From Candidatus Bipolaricaulis anaerobius (lineage in GTDB: Bacteria > Bipolaricaulota > Bipolaricaulia > Bipolaricaulales > Bipolaricaulaceae), in assembly GCF_900465355.1 (NCBI RefSeq), contig NZ_LS483254.1:806001-870000 (forward strand): 64,000 nt of DNA, in the 5' to 3' direction. A model generated the notes under the pieces. It saw only the letters and a list, made by a program, of their open reading frames with translations. It was not told where the DNA came from and did no database searches. Below, piece by piece: positions 9,746 to 17,893 of this stretch (within the stretch, counting starts at the first letter, position 1; every line of letters starts with the position of its first letter). Position numbers and translations under genes: made by a program.

Positions 9746-9776
9746 GAGGGCCCGGGCGTCCGGGCCCTCGTGCTTT
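9746..9776 (+). terminator. Attenuating hairpin between binding protein and permease genes
   Basis: GAGGGCCCGG (9746-9755) pairs perfectly with CCGGGCCCTC (9760-9769) around a 4-nt loop and is followed by the T-rich GTGCTTTCTCT. It lies between the substrate-binding gene and the first permease, so partial read-through is expected. Confidence 0.75.
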
Positions 9777-9798
9777 CTCTAGAAGACGAGGGGGCGTC

Positions 9799-10713
9799 TT
9801 GCGGAAAAACGGGCACACGCGGGGGATCTGTGAGCGCCGCGGCCGCTGGGGCTGGGCGTTCGTCGTGCCGAGCTTGGTCTTCTTCGGGTTGTTCAGCATC
9901 TATCCGGTCCTGAACGCCCTCTACCTCAGCTTCTTCCAGAAACATCTCCTCTCCACCGCGCCGCCGAAGTTCATCGGCTTCGGGAACTACCTGTACCTCT
10001 TTCACTCGCCGACGTTCTGGAACTCGCTTCGGGCGACCGCCATCTTCACTGGGGGGGCGTTCTCGCTCCTCGTCGGGTTGAGCCTCATCCTCGCTGTGTT
10101 CATCACCTCGCGGAGGAAGCTCCAGCGGTTCCTCCAGCTCGCGTTCTTCTCCCCAGCGGTGGTGTCCACGGTCGTGGCGGCCGCGATCTGGCTCCTCATC
10201 TTCGACCCGCGGGGGATTGCTAACCAGCTCGTGAACGCGCTCGCAGGGACGCCGGGCGTAGACCATAACTGGCTCGCGGCGCCGGCGATGCTCCAGCTTT
10301 CGACGATCCTTGTCTACGTGTGGAAGTACGTCGGGTACTTCACGATCATCTTCATCACTGGCATCGGAAGCATCCCGCGGTCGCTCTTCGAGGCGGCGCG
10401 GGTGGATGGGGCGAGCGTGTGGCAGACGTTCTGGAAGATCACGTTCCCCCTCCTCAAACCGACCACGCTCCTCGTCTCGGTCATGGCGATGATCCAGTGC
10501 TTGAGGACGTTCAGCACGCAGTATTTCTTTTCCCAGGCCGGATCACCGCGGTCACCGATCGATGTGATCACGCTGAACGTGTACCACACCGCGATCCGGA
10601 ACTTCCAGATCGGCCGGGCGAGCGCGTTGAGTTTGATCCTGTTCGCGATCATGTTGCTCTTGAGCTGGCTCCAGTTCCGTCTGGCGCGTTCGGAGGAGGT
10701 GAGCTACCTGTGA
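9799..10713 (+). CDS. ABC sugar permease, MalF/UgpA type
   Basis: A 304-residue inner-membrane permease with six predicted segments. The coupling (EAA) loop is present as ARVDGASVWQTFWKITFPLL. The TTG at 9799 is taken as the start because it follows a GACGAGGGGG ribosome-binding region and leaves a short basic N-tail before the first membrane segment (WAFVVPSLVFFGLF). It forms the import channel with the next gene. No ATPase is encoded in the cluster, so a shared MsmX-type ATPase elsewhere is likely. Confidence 0.92.
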   Translation: MRKNGHTRGICERRGRWGWAFVVPSLVFFGLFSIYPVLNALYLSFFQKHLLSTAPPKFIGFGNYLYLFHSPTFWNSLRATAIFTGGAFSLLVGLSLILAVFITSRRKLQRFLQLAFFSPAVVSTVVAAAIWLLIFDPRGIANQLVNALAGTPGVDHNWLAAPAMLQLSTILVYVWKYVGYFTIIFITGIGSIPRSLFEAARVDGASVWQTFWKITFPLLKPTTLLVSVMAMIQCLRTFSTQYFFSQAGSPRSPIDVITLNVYHTAIRNFQIGRASALSLILFAIMLLLSWLQFRLARSEEVSYL

Positions 10714-11573
10714 GGGGGCGCCGAGGGTTGGCGAAGGGCCGGTCGGTGGTGGCCACGGTTGGGGTGTGGGTTGTCCTGGGGCTGATGCTCGTCTACGTTC
10801 TAGGTCCCCTCGTATTTATGGCCACCGCTTCGCTCATGCCGGCGAGCGAGGTGACGCGCATCCCGTACCGGTGGATCCCCAACACGTTCTACTGGCAGAA
10901 CTTCTGGCAGGCGATCCGGGGGAACGATGGGCGGTTCTACTTCGTGCGGAACATGGTGAACTCCCTCTTCGTCGCCACCGCGATCACGCTGACCACGGTC
11001 GTCCTGTCCACGGTCACGGGCTACGGGCTTGCCAAGTTCACGTTCCGGGGCAGGAAGGCGATCATGCTCCTCATCGTCGCCACGATGATGATCCCGTTTC
11101 AGGTGATCATGATCCCCCTCTACATCATCACCACGAACATGGGGATGCAGAACTCGTACGCTGGCCTGATCGTCCCGTTCTTGGTGAACGCGTTCGGCGT
11201 GTTCCTCATGCGCCAGCACCTTCTCACCTTCCCCGATGAGATCCTCGATGCTGCCCGCATCGATGGAGCGAGCGAGGTGCAGATCCTATGGCGCGTCGTG
11301 TTCCCCAGCAGCTGGCCAGCGATCGCGACGTTGGCCGTCCTCACCTTCCGCACCCAATGGGATAACCTCATGTGGCCGCTCCTCATCGCCCAGAGCCGCG
11401 AGATGCAGACGATCCCGCTCTACATCACGCTGTTCGCTGAGGAGAAGTTCACCGATGAGGGGGCGATGATGGCGACCGCGGTCCTTGCCTCCCTGCCCAT
11501 GGTCGTCCTCTTCCTGGGGTTGTCGCGGTACTTCGTGGGGGGAGCGCGCCTCTTCTCCGCGCAGAAGGGGTAA
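10710..11573 (+). CDS. ABC sugar permease, MalG/UgpE type
   Basis: A 287-residue second permease subunit. GTG 10710 overlaps the stop of the preceding permease (GTGA) and follows GGAGGAGGTGAG. The EAA loop reads ARIDGASEVQILWRVVFPSS. The protein has six predicted membrane helices, with the first at about 12-32. Its pairing with the MalF-type subunit is typical of CUT1 transporters for di- or oligosaccharides and glycerol phosphate. The substrate cannot be assigned from sequence alone. Confidence 0.92.
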   Translation: MRGRRGLAKGRSVVATVGVWVVLGLMLVYVLGPLVFMATASLMPASEVTRIPYRWIPNTFYWQNFWQAIRGNDGRFYFVRNMVNSLFVATAITLTTVVLSTVTGYGLAKFTFRGRKAIMLLIVATMMIPFQVIMIPLYIITTNMGMQNSYAGLIVPFLVNAFGVFLMRQHLLTFPDEILDAARIDGASEVQILWRVVFPSSWPAIATLAVLTFRTQWDNLMWPLLIAQSREMQTIPLYITLFAEEKFTDEGAMMATAVLASLPMVVLFLGLSRYFVGGARLFSAQKG

Positions 11574-11576
11574 CTC

Positions 11577-12164
11577 GTGAGGCTCGTGATCTCCGATCTG
11601 GGCGGCGTGGTGGTGGACAACGCGGATTCGGTGCCGGCCATCGCGGCGGAACTGGGGATGCCCGCGGAGGCCTTCCGCGCCCTCATGGGTGAGGACACGC
11701 GGCTTCTCATGGAGGGGACGATCACCCCCCTGGAGTTCTGGTCCAGATTCCGCGACCGGACGGGGCGGGAGGTTGGGGAGGACCTCTGGGAGAGGGAGTT
11801 CCGGCCGCGGACGAACCCCGCCGTCCTCACCCTGCTCACTCGGGTCCGGCGCCGGGCTCGGGTCGTGGCGGGGACGAATACGATGGAGCCCCACTGGCCT
11901 GCGCTCCAGAGGCTGGGCCTCCTCGCTGCATTCGATGCCGTGTACGCGTCCCACCGGATGGGCCTTGTGAAGCCCGATCCGCGGTTCTACGGGCGGATCC
12001 TCGCCGAGGAGAGGTGCCCTCCGGCGGAGGCGTTGTTCTTCGACGATGTCCTGGAGAACGTCGCGGGGGCGCGCGAGGCCGGGATCACCGCGTGGCAGTT
12101 CCGCGATCCAGGCAGCCTGGAGTCTGCCCTCCGCTCGTGCGGGCTCCTCAACGGCCGACCGTAG
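11577..12164 (+). CDS. HAD-superfamily sugar-phosphatase-like protein
   Basis: A 195-residue HAD hydrolase with a GTG start 3 nt after the upstream stop. Motif I is ISDLGGVVVD, the DLGxV form of YihX-type alpha-D-glucose-1-phosphatases, which lacks the second Asp of the classical DxDxT. Motif II lies in VVAGTNTME, the Lys in GLVKPDPRFY, and the metal-binding acidic pair in LFFDDVLENV. Its place at the end of the sugar-transport operon suggests that it dephosphorylates a sugar phosphate made from the imported substrate, possibly glucose-1-phosphate; the window also encodes glycogen enzymes. Confidence 0.85.
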   Translation: MRLVISDLGGVVVDNADSVPAIAAELGMPAEAFRALMGEDTRLLMEGTITPLEFWSRFRDRTGREVGEDLWEREFRPRTNPAVLTLLTRVRRRARVVAGTNTMEPHWPALQRLGLLAAFDAVYASHRMGLVKPDPRFYGRILAEERCPPAEALFFDDVLENVAGAREAGITAWQFRDPGSLESALRSCGLLNGRP

Positions 12165-12173
12165 CCTCCTCCC

Positions 12174-12512
12174 CTAGCAGGTGAGATGGAGGAGGGCGCA
12201 CACCCGCTGCGAGCGGGAGAGGTCGTTGAACGCCTCCACCGCCTCGGCCGTTTTCTCGGCGACGAGCTCGATCGCCCTCCCTTTAAGGACGCGCATCGCA
12301 TCAGTGGTCACCTGGAGGAGCCCGGAGAACCCCGTGCCGATGACGATCGTCTGGGGCGAGGCGGCAAGGGCGGGTTCGAGGTCCTCCGGGTACACGCGGT
12401 GGCCCTCCCGGCGGCGCCAGTCGCGGATCTCGGTCGGGGTGACGACGAGGTCGTGTTTGTAGACGACCCCGTCCGCCTCGATGCGCCCGAAGTGGTAGTT
12501 CGCCAGTCGCAT
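12174..12512 (-). CDS. Mth938-domain (DUF498) protein
   Basis: A 112-residue protein of the Mth938/AAMDC fold. It opens MRLANYHFGRIEADGVVYKH and contains TPTEIRDWRRREGH, the conserved PEDLEPALA segment and the core TIVIGTGFSGLLQV. ATG 12512 follows an AGGAGGTGG ribosome-binding site; the frame is open upstream but without homology. The role of the family is unclear. The gene is convergent with the HAD gene and divergent from the giant Ala-X gene. Confidence 0.85.
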   Translation of the reverse strand: MRLANYHFGRIEADGVVYKHDLVVTPTEIRDWRRREGHRVYPEDLEPALAASPQTIVIGTGFSGLLQVTTDAMRVLKGRAIELVAEKTAEAVEAFNDLSRSQRVCALLHLTC

Positions 12513-12672
12513 CCGTACCACCTCCTGGCCGTATGGTAGCGAGGGCCGCGGCGAGGAGCCACAGGCAGCCGTTCGGGAACCTTTTCCCCTGAGGCGTGTA
12601 TATCCTAGCATGCGCTATAGCTGAGTGCTATAGTGGTCCATTCTCTTCCCGCGAGGGAAGGAGGCGGTTCTC

Positions 12673-15600
12673 ATGAACAGCGCGTTCGGTAGGTTCGTCG
12701 CGCTGGCCTTGCTCATCACGGGGGCGCTTCTCCCCGTCCTCGGGCAGACCACGCACCAGCCGTTCCTCCAGGATGTCGCGGCTCTCGCCGAGGCTCAGGC
12801 CGCCGCGGCCGCCCAAGCGGCAGCCCAGGCCCAGGCCGTGGCCGCTTCGGCCCAACGGCTCTTGGAGGGACTCAATGTGGCCCCGTTCCTCACGGCGGCG
12901 TCCGCGGCCAGTGCGGATGCCCAGGCAGCGGCCCAGGCGGTGGCCCAGGCAGTGGCCCGCGCCGAGGCAGAGGCGCGGGCGACGGTCCGTGCATGTGCGG
13001 AGGCGGTAGCGGAGGCCGAGGCGAGCGCCCAGGCGTGCGCCGCGGCGGCCGCGCAGGCGGAGGCGGCGGCTCACGCGTTCGCAACGGCGTGTGCACAGGC
13101 ACAAGCCGAAGCTAGCGCGTCGGCGGTCGCATGCGCGGACGCGGATGCGGAAGCGGCGGCCGCGGTGGCGGCGATCGTCCGGGCGTGCGCGGTGGCGAGG
13201 GCGGAGGCCGAGGCGAGTGCCGCGGCCTGTGCCGCCGCGGCGGTGGAGGTGGAGGCCTACGCCACGGCGACGGCTGCGGCGTTGGCCGAGGCGGAAGCAG
13301 CGGCCTACGCCCAGGCTCGCGCGGCCGCGGCTGCCCTCGCAGCCGCCCAGGCTGAGGCCCGGGCATGTGCCGAGGCAGCGGCCCAGGCCAAGGCATCTGC
13401 CCAGGCGGTGGCAAGCGCGCGCGCCTACGCCGCGGCCCAGGCGGCGACCTCAGCCCAGGCCTCCTCTCAGGCGCGGGATACGGCCCAGGTCGTGAAGCAG
13501 CGCATCGAGGACGCGGTCCCCTGCGTGACCGTGGTCGCCGAGATCGGTGGCACGGTGGACGCGCTCGTGACCGCGGTGGCGACGGCCAGCGCCACGGCCC
13601 AGGCCGCAGCCCAGGCCACGGCGCGCGCTGAGGCGTGGGCGGTCGCGCAAGCGGAGGCGGCCGCCCAGGCCCAAGCGCAGGCGGAGGCTCAGGCCCAGGC
13701 GTGCGCGTTCGCCTACGCCCAGGCGGAGGCGGCGGCACGGGCCGTCGCCCAGGCCCGGGCGAAGGCGGAAGCGGAGGCGAGGGCAGCAGCGAGCGCGATC
13801 GCGGTTGCCCATTCATCGGCGCAGGCTCAGGCCGCGGCGTGCGCCGCCGCGTACGCTGAGGCGGAAGCGGTGGCCGCGGCGGCTGCGCAGGCGATCGCCT
13901 CGGCGAAGGCCGCTGCTGAGGCGGAAGGGACGGCGATCGCCACTGCATGCGCCACGGCGCAGGCGTCGGCGAGCGCGATGGCCCGCGCGATCGCCTCAGC
14001 GAAAGCGCAGGCCGAGGCTCAAGCTACCGCTTGCGCCCAGGCGTGCGCCCAGGCAGATGCGGCCGCGCAGGCAATGGCGAGCGCGGTCGCGTCCGCCAGG
14101 GGCACGGCCGAGGCGCGCGCTTCGGCGGCTGCGAGCGCCTATGCCCGAGCCCAGTCGGAGGCAAGCGCGATGAGCGCAGCCGTGGCGGCGGCGGTGGCCG
14201 AGGCGAAGGCCCAGGCTGCGGCAGCGGCGACAGCAGCCGCGACCGCCCGCGCAGAGGCCACAGCCTGTGCAACCGCAGTCGCGTCTGCATCCGCATCCGC
14301 CGCCGCATCGGCGTCGGCGGCGGGGACAGCGGGGAGCACGGCCTATGCCGAGGCCTACGCTCAGGCGGAGGGGTTCGCCGCGGCTGAGGTGCTCGCTCGC
14401 GCTGCCGCGTGTGCCCAGGCCGCAGTCCAGGCCCAGGCGGCAGCGGAAGCGGCGGCGGGCGCGTATGCGCGGGCCCAGGCCGCCGCGGCAGCCGGGGTGC
14501 AAGCGGTAGCCCAGGCGGCCGCGGATGCGCAGGCAGCGGCCCTGGCGTGCGTTGAAGCGCAGGCTCAGGCGGAAGCGGAGGTTGCGGCCGGGGTGCAGGC
14601 GATGGCCCAGGCGATCGCTCAGGCTCATGCCGCAGCGCACGCGGCGGCGGAGGCGGCCGTAGCGGCCTACGCCCAAGCGGTGGCCTGTGTCGAGGCCTAC
14701 GCAAGCGCGCAGGCGGAAGCGATGGCCCATGCCCACGCCGCCGCCCTCGCCCAAGCGGACGCCGAGGCGTGTGTTGCCGTCTACGCAGAGGCAGCCGCGA
14801 CGGCGCTCGCCAAGGCGGCAGCGGCGGCCTACGCCTCTGCTACCGCGTTCGCCGGGGCCCAGGCATCGGCGTTCGCGTGCGTTCAGGCCCTCGCGCTCGC
14901 GGAGGCGGAGGCGTACGCCCAGGCTCAGGCCTGTGCGTTGGCCCTCGCCCACGCGGAGGCGAGCGCCACAGCCACGGCTGAGGTGAGGGTCCGCGCGGCC
15001 GCGTTCGCTGCGGCGTGTGCGGAAGCCCTTGCCCAGGCCCAGGCGATGGCCCAGGCCTGCGCGCAGGCGGCGGCCACGGCGGCCACGTCGGTTGAGATTG
15101 TCCCCACCATCGAGGCATCCATCCAGACGTTCATTGACCCGCAATGCCTCCAGCCGACGTGCGAGCAGTACGTGCCACCGACCCCCACCGGCTGTCCCGC
15201 CACGCGGGAGCTGACGTGGGACTTCGGACAGCTGACGGCGGGGAGCAGCGTGAACTCCACGAAGTTGTTCCCGGCGGATCTCGCGAGCGCGGTTTCCTCG
15301 CTGGGGGTCGTGTCCGCGACCCGCGTGAGCTCCACGTTGCCCGCCAGCCTCGCGTTCGACCTCATCCTCTCCTCGCGGCAGGGCAAGCTCTCCGGCACCG
15401 TGCCCCGCGAGGGCGACAAGTGGAGTGTCGTGTACAACTTGCTCGACCGGAACCAGTGCGTGGTCCTGCGGCTCACAGTGGTCATCTACACGGCGGCGAC
15501 CACCACCCAGTGCCCGCAGTTCACCGGGCTGAAGTGGGACTTCGGCGAGGTTCCTACCGGACAGCACCTCCTCACAACGAAGGCCATTCCGGCGGGTGAT

Positions 15601-16509
15601 CTCTCCCGGTTCCGGTCGGCGGGGATCACCCGCATCACCCGGATCTCGTCGAACCTCCCCACCGGGGCCGAGCTGAACCTTGACCTCAACCAGGGGCTTG
15701 GGATCCTCACCGGAAACCTACCCACGGCGGGGGCGAACTACGAGGTCCTGTTTGGACTCTTCGACGCTCGGAACTGTGAGCTGTTTAGGTACTCCGTCTC
15801 GCTGCGGACGGCGGCAGCCGCCCGCGTGCCCGACCTCACGGTGCAGATCCGGGTGGCGGTGGAGAAGGTATGCGACAAGGAGTACAGCCACCTCGTGACC
15901 GTATACTGGCAGGCGAGCGGGGGGACATCCCCGCTCTTCGTGGGACCGATCAGCCTCGTCTATCCGAACGGCACAACCCAAGCCCTCGTCGGGACCTTCC
16001 CCGCATCTGGGTCGGTCGGGATTCGGGCGAACCTCTCCGGGGGCGGCTCGGTCACGGTGCGGGTCCAGGCCAATGACTCGGCCGGGCGAACGCAAACCGC
16101 CGAACAGAAGGTGGACCTCGAACCATGTGTCCAAATCGTCATTCCTGGCCCGATCGTCCGCCCGCTCGGGTACACGCTCGAGGTGTACGCGCGGCGGCAG
16201 GTCAGTGTGACGCCCGGGTACGAGGAGCTGCGGGTGCCGGTGCGGATCACTGGCGAGACGGAGGACCGCGTGACCCCATTCAGTAGCATGTTCTCGGCGG
16301 GGTCGCCGGTGACCCTCAGGTTCCCAGGGCGAATCCAGGGCGGAGCGTATGGCCGCGGTCCCATCTACTACGACGAGTGGGTGGGGGATGCCACCACGCC
16401 CACGCGGAAGAACGGTACCTGGGACGCAAGGCGTGAGTACTACCTGATCACCGTGACCATGAGCGCCAAGGTGAAGCTCGTCGTCTGGTACCAGGACATC
16501 ATCGGGTAA
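12673..16509 (+). CDS. Giant secreted Ala-X dipeptide-repeat protein with Ig-like C-terminal domains
   Basis: A 1278-residue protein. A signal peptide covers residues 1-24 (ending LLPVLG). From about 36 to 268 and 292 to 806 nearly every second residue is Ala, occasionally Gly, Ser or Val. The alternate position varies freely (Q, E, A, S, C, Y, R, V and others), as in AQAEAQAQACAFAYAQAEA. The two blocks are split by a normal segment around Cys277. About 20 Cys occupy only the variable positions. Residues 841-944 and 947-1049 are two homologous Ig-like repeats (each with a G-x-L-x-G-x-x-P turn and a conserved terminal Cys), followed by two further beta-rich regions. The start has a GGAAGGAGG site and the gene ends in a strong terminator. 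Function unknown; a surface fibre or sheath is plausible. Confidence 0.85.
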   Translation: MNSAFGRFVALALLITGALLPVLGQTTHQPFLQDVAALAEAQAAAAAQAAAQAQAVAASAQRLLEGLNVAPFLTAASAASADAQAAAQAVAQAVARAEAEARATVRACAEAVAEAEASAQACAAAAAQAEAAAHAFATACAQAQAEASASAVACADADAEAAAAVAAIVRACAVARAEAEASAAACAAAAVEVEAYATATAAALAEAEAAAYAQARAAAAALAAAQAEARACAEAAAQAKASAQAVASARAYAAAQAATSAQASSQARDTAQVVKQRIEDAVPCVTVVAEIGGTVDALVTAVATASATAQAAAQATARAEAWAVAQAEAAAQAQAQAEAQAQACAFAYAQAEAAARAVAQARAKAEAEARAAASAIAVAHSSAQAQAAACAAAYAEAEAVAAAAAQAIASAKAAAEAEGTAIATACATAQASASAMARAIASAKAQAEAQATACAQACAQADAAAQAMASAVASARGTAEARASAAASAYARAQSEASAMSAAVAAAVAEAKAQAAAAATAAATARAEATACATAVASASASAAASASAAGTAGSTAYAEAYAQAEGFAAAEVLARAAACAQAAVQAQAAAEAAAGAYARAQAAAAAGVQAVAQAAADAQAAALACVEAQAQAEAEVAAGVQAMAQAIAQAHAAAHAAAEAAVAAYAQAVACVEAYASAQAEAMAHAHAAALAQADAEACVAVYAEAAATALAKAAAAAYASATAFAGAQASAFACVQALALAEAEAYAQAQACALALAHAEASATATAEVRVRAAAFAAACAEALAQAQAMAQACAQAAATAATSVEIVPTIEASIQTFIDPQCLQPTCEQYVPPTPTGCPATRELTWDFGQLTAGSSVNSTKLFPADLASAVSSLGVVSATRVSSTLPASLAFDLILSSRQGKLSGTVPREGDKWSVVYNLLDRNQCVVLRLTVVIYTAATTTQCPQFTGLKWDFGEVPTGQHLLTTKAIPAGDLSRFRSAGITRITRISSNLPTGAELNLDLNQGLGILTGNLPTAGANYEVLFGLFDARNCELFRYSVSLRTAAAARVPDLTVQIRVAVEKVCDKEYSHLVTVYWQASGGTSPLFVGPISLVYPNGTTQALVGTFPASGSVGIRANLSGGGSVTVRVQANDSAGRTQTAEQKVDLEPCVQIVIPGPIVRPLGYTLEVYARRQVSVTPGYEELRVPVRITGETEDRVTPFSSMFSAGSPVTLRFPGRIQGGAYGRGPIYYDEWVGDATTPTRKNGTWDARREYYLITVTMSAKVKLVVWYQDIIG

Positions 16510-16525
16510 GGACGGAAGCGCGACC

Positions 16526-16553
16526 AAGGGGGCGGGCGCGGCCCGCCCCCTTT
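16526..16553 (+). terminator. Rho-independent terminator of the Ala-X repeat gene
   Basis: AAGGGGGCGGGC (16526-16537) and GCCCGCCCCCTT (16541-16552) form a 12-bp stem with a 3-nt loop ending in TTT. It starts 17 nt after the stop codon and also separates the gene from the convergent ispD. Confidence 0.8.
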
Positions 16554-16654
16554 CGTTGGCACTGAGGGGATCGGCTGCGATGCGCTGCCCCCAAGGTTCG
16601 CGGAGCCCCACGCGCGGTTCGCAACGCCCAGCGGGAGCGGATCGCCCGGCGGCC

Positions 16655-17329
16655 TTAGGGGGTAGAGCCGGCGAGGATCCGCTTGGCGAGGGTCAGGTCT
16701 TCGGGGCGGGTCACCTTCAGGTTCGCCGGGTCGCCGGGGACGGTCGCCACGGGGTGGCCGAGGGAGAGGACGGCGGCCGCGTCGTCGGGGAGCTCGCGGC
16801 CGTGGTGGTGCGCCTCCGCGTAGGCCGTGAGGAGGAGGTCCCGGCGGAACCCCTGCGGGGTCTGGATGAGGACCCAGTCCCGCCGGTCCAGGGTCTCGCT
16901 CTTGAGGAACTGGTCGCGTGCCCGGCGCACGGTGTCGGCCACGGGGAGGACGGGCACGGCCGCCCCATGGTACCGCGTGGCCGCGAGGACCCGCTGGATG
17001 AGGCTGGGCGTCACAAGGGGGCGGGCCCCATCGTGAACGAGGACGTACTCCCCCCCCGCGCGGGACAGGCCTGCCCACGCCGAGTCGGCCCGGCGTTCTC
17101 CCCCCACGACCCCGTGAAGGGGGAGGCCCACTTGAGGGAGGGAGGCCAGGCGCTCTTCATCCCCACTGCGGATCACGACGACGATCTCGTCCACTGCCCC
17201 GCAGGCCGCGAAGGCCGCGAGCCCGTGCCAGAGGAGGGGCTGCCCCGCGAGGAGGGCCCACACCTTGTTCCCCGCACCGCCGAACCGCGTCCCCGCACCG
17301 GCGGCGAGGATCACCGCCGAGGCGCTCAC
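16655..17329 (-). CDS. ispD: 2-C-methyl-D-erythritol 4-phosphate cytidylyltransferase
   Basis: A 224-residue cytidylyltransferase of the MEP isoprenoid pathway, converting MEP and CTP to CDP-ME. The nucleotide-binding signature AVILAAGAGTRFGGAGNK is at the N-terminus. VHDGARPLV and the C-terminal NLKVTRPEDL motif are also present. GTG 17329 is chosen because the signature begins 5 residues later; the frame is open upstream but that part overlaps the preceding lipoprotein gene. Only one base separates it from that gene's stop. ispF lies elsewhere in the window, at 28.8 kb. Confidence 0.93.
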   Translation of the reverse strand: MSASAVILAAGAGTRFGGAGNKVWALLAGQPLLWHGLAAFAACGAVDEIVVVIRSGDEERLASLPQVGLPLHGVVGGERRADSAWAGLSRAGGEYVLVHDGARPLVTPSLIQRVLAATRYHGAAVPVLPVADTVRRARDQFLKSETLDRRDWVLIQTPQGFRRDLLLTAYAEAHHHGRELPDDAAAVLSLGHPVATVPGDPANLKVTRPEDLTLAKRILAGSTP

Positions 17330-17330
17330 G

Positions 17331-17831
17331 TTACCCCTCTGCCGGCCGGTCGAACGACAGCTTCCTGAGGCCTGTCCCGTCGGGGTTGATCGTGTACGCG
17401 CCCCACTGCCCTCCCCGGTCGGAGTTGAACAGGATCGGCCCGACCGCGGTCCAGACCGGGTTGGCATCGGTGGCCGCGTCCGACGTCACCCGGAACACGG
17501 TCCCTGTCGCCACTTCTACCGTGAAGATGTCCCAGTTGTTCTCATCCTGGACGTACATGAACGCGATCCGTTCCCCATCTGGGGACCAGCTCGGATAGAC
17601 GATGTCGCGCTCCAGCGCGAGGACGAGCCGTTCTTGTCCCGTTGCCAGGTCGAGGGCGAACAGGTTGTAGCTCTTCTCGCCCTTGGCGATGTAGGCGAGG
17701 GTCGTCCCGTCCGGCGAGAGAGCGGGCTGCCAGAAGTCCACCGGCTGCTCCTCGCCGCCGAAGAACGAGCAGCCAGTCACGATCAGACCCAGCACTGCGA
17801 GGATCAACCCCTTGAACGTAATGCGTACCAC
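17331..17831 (-). CDS. Lipoprotein with TolB/WD40-like PD40 repeats
   Basis: A 166-residue protein with a lipoprotein signal (hydrophobic stretch, then LIVTGC, lipidation predicted at Cys21) followed by PD40-type beta-propeller blades. Clear blade signatures are ALSPDGTTLAYIA, SWSPDGERIAFMY and YTINPDGTGLRKLSF. At about 3 blades it is much shorter than TolB, so it must oligomerise or be a partial propeller. GTG 17831 follows a GGGGGA site. It is cotranscribed with ispD, without an obvious functional link. Confidence 0.8.
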   Translation of the reverse strand: MVRITFKGLILAVLGLIVTGCSFFGGEEQPVDFWQPALSPDGTTLAYIAKGEKSYNLFALDLATGQERLVLALERDIVYPSWSPDGERIAFMYVQDENNWDIFTVEVATGTVFRVTSDAATDANPVWTAVGPILFNSDRGGQWGAYTINPDGTGLRKLSFDRPAEG

Positions 17832-17850
17832 ATCGTCCCCCTTTTTTCGC

Positions 17851-17878
17851 TACAATGCGTTTACTTTGTCCCATTGTA
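17851..17878. promoter_or_regulatory. Face-to-face TACAAT boxes forming an inverted repeat
   Basis: TACAATG (17851-17857) and CATTGTA (17872-17878) are exact inverted copies 14 nt apart. Each reads as a -10 box for one of the divergent genes (prmC rightward, the lipoprotein leftward). Each box would lie inside the other transcript's leader, so the two promoters may interfere. No -35 boxes are convincing. Confidence 0.4.
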
Positions 17879-17893
17879 CGGGGGAGAGGTAGG

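Noticed and set aside
12673-15090. A minisatellite or CRISPR-like repeat
   Set aside because: The periodicity is at the codon-pair level (GCN plus any codon); no fixed nucleotide unit or spacer arrangement recurs.
13996-15567. A 523-codon open frame on the minus strand opposite the Ala-X repeats
   Set aside because: The GCN-NNN hexanucleotide pattern rarely produces stops in other frames, so long shadow frames are expected. This one is Arg/Gly/Cys-rich without any recognisable domain or ribosome-binding site.
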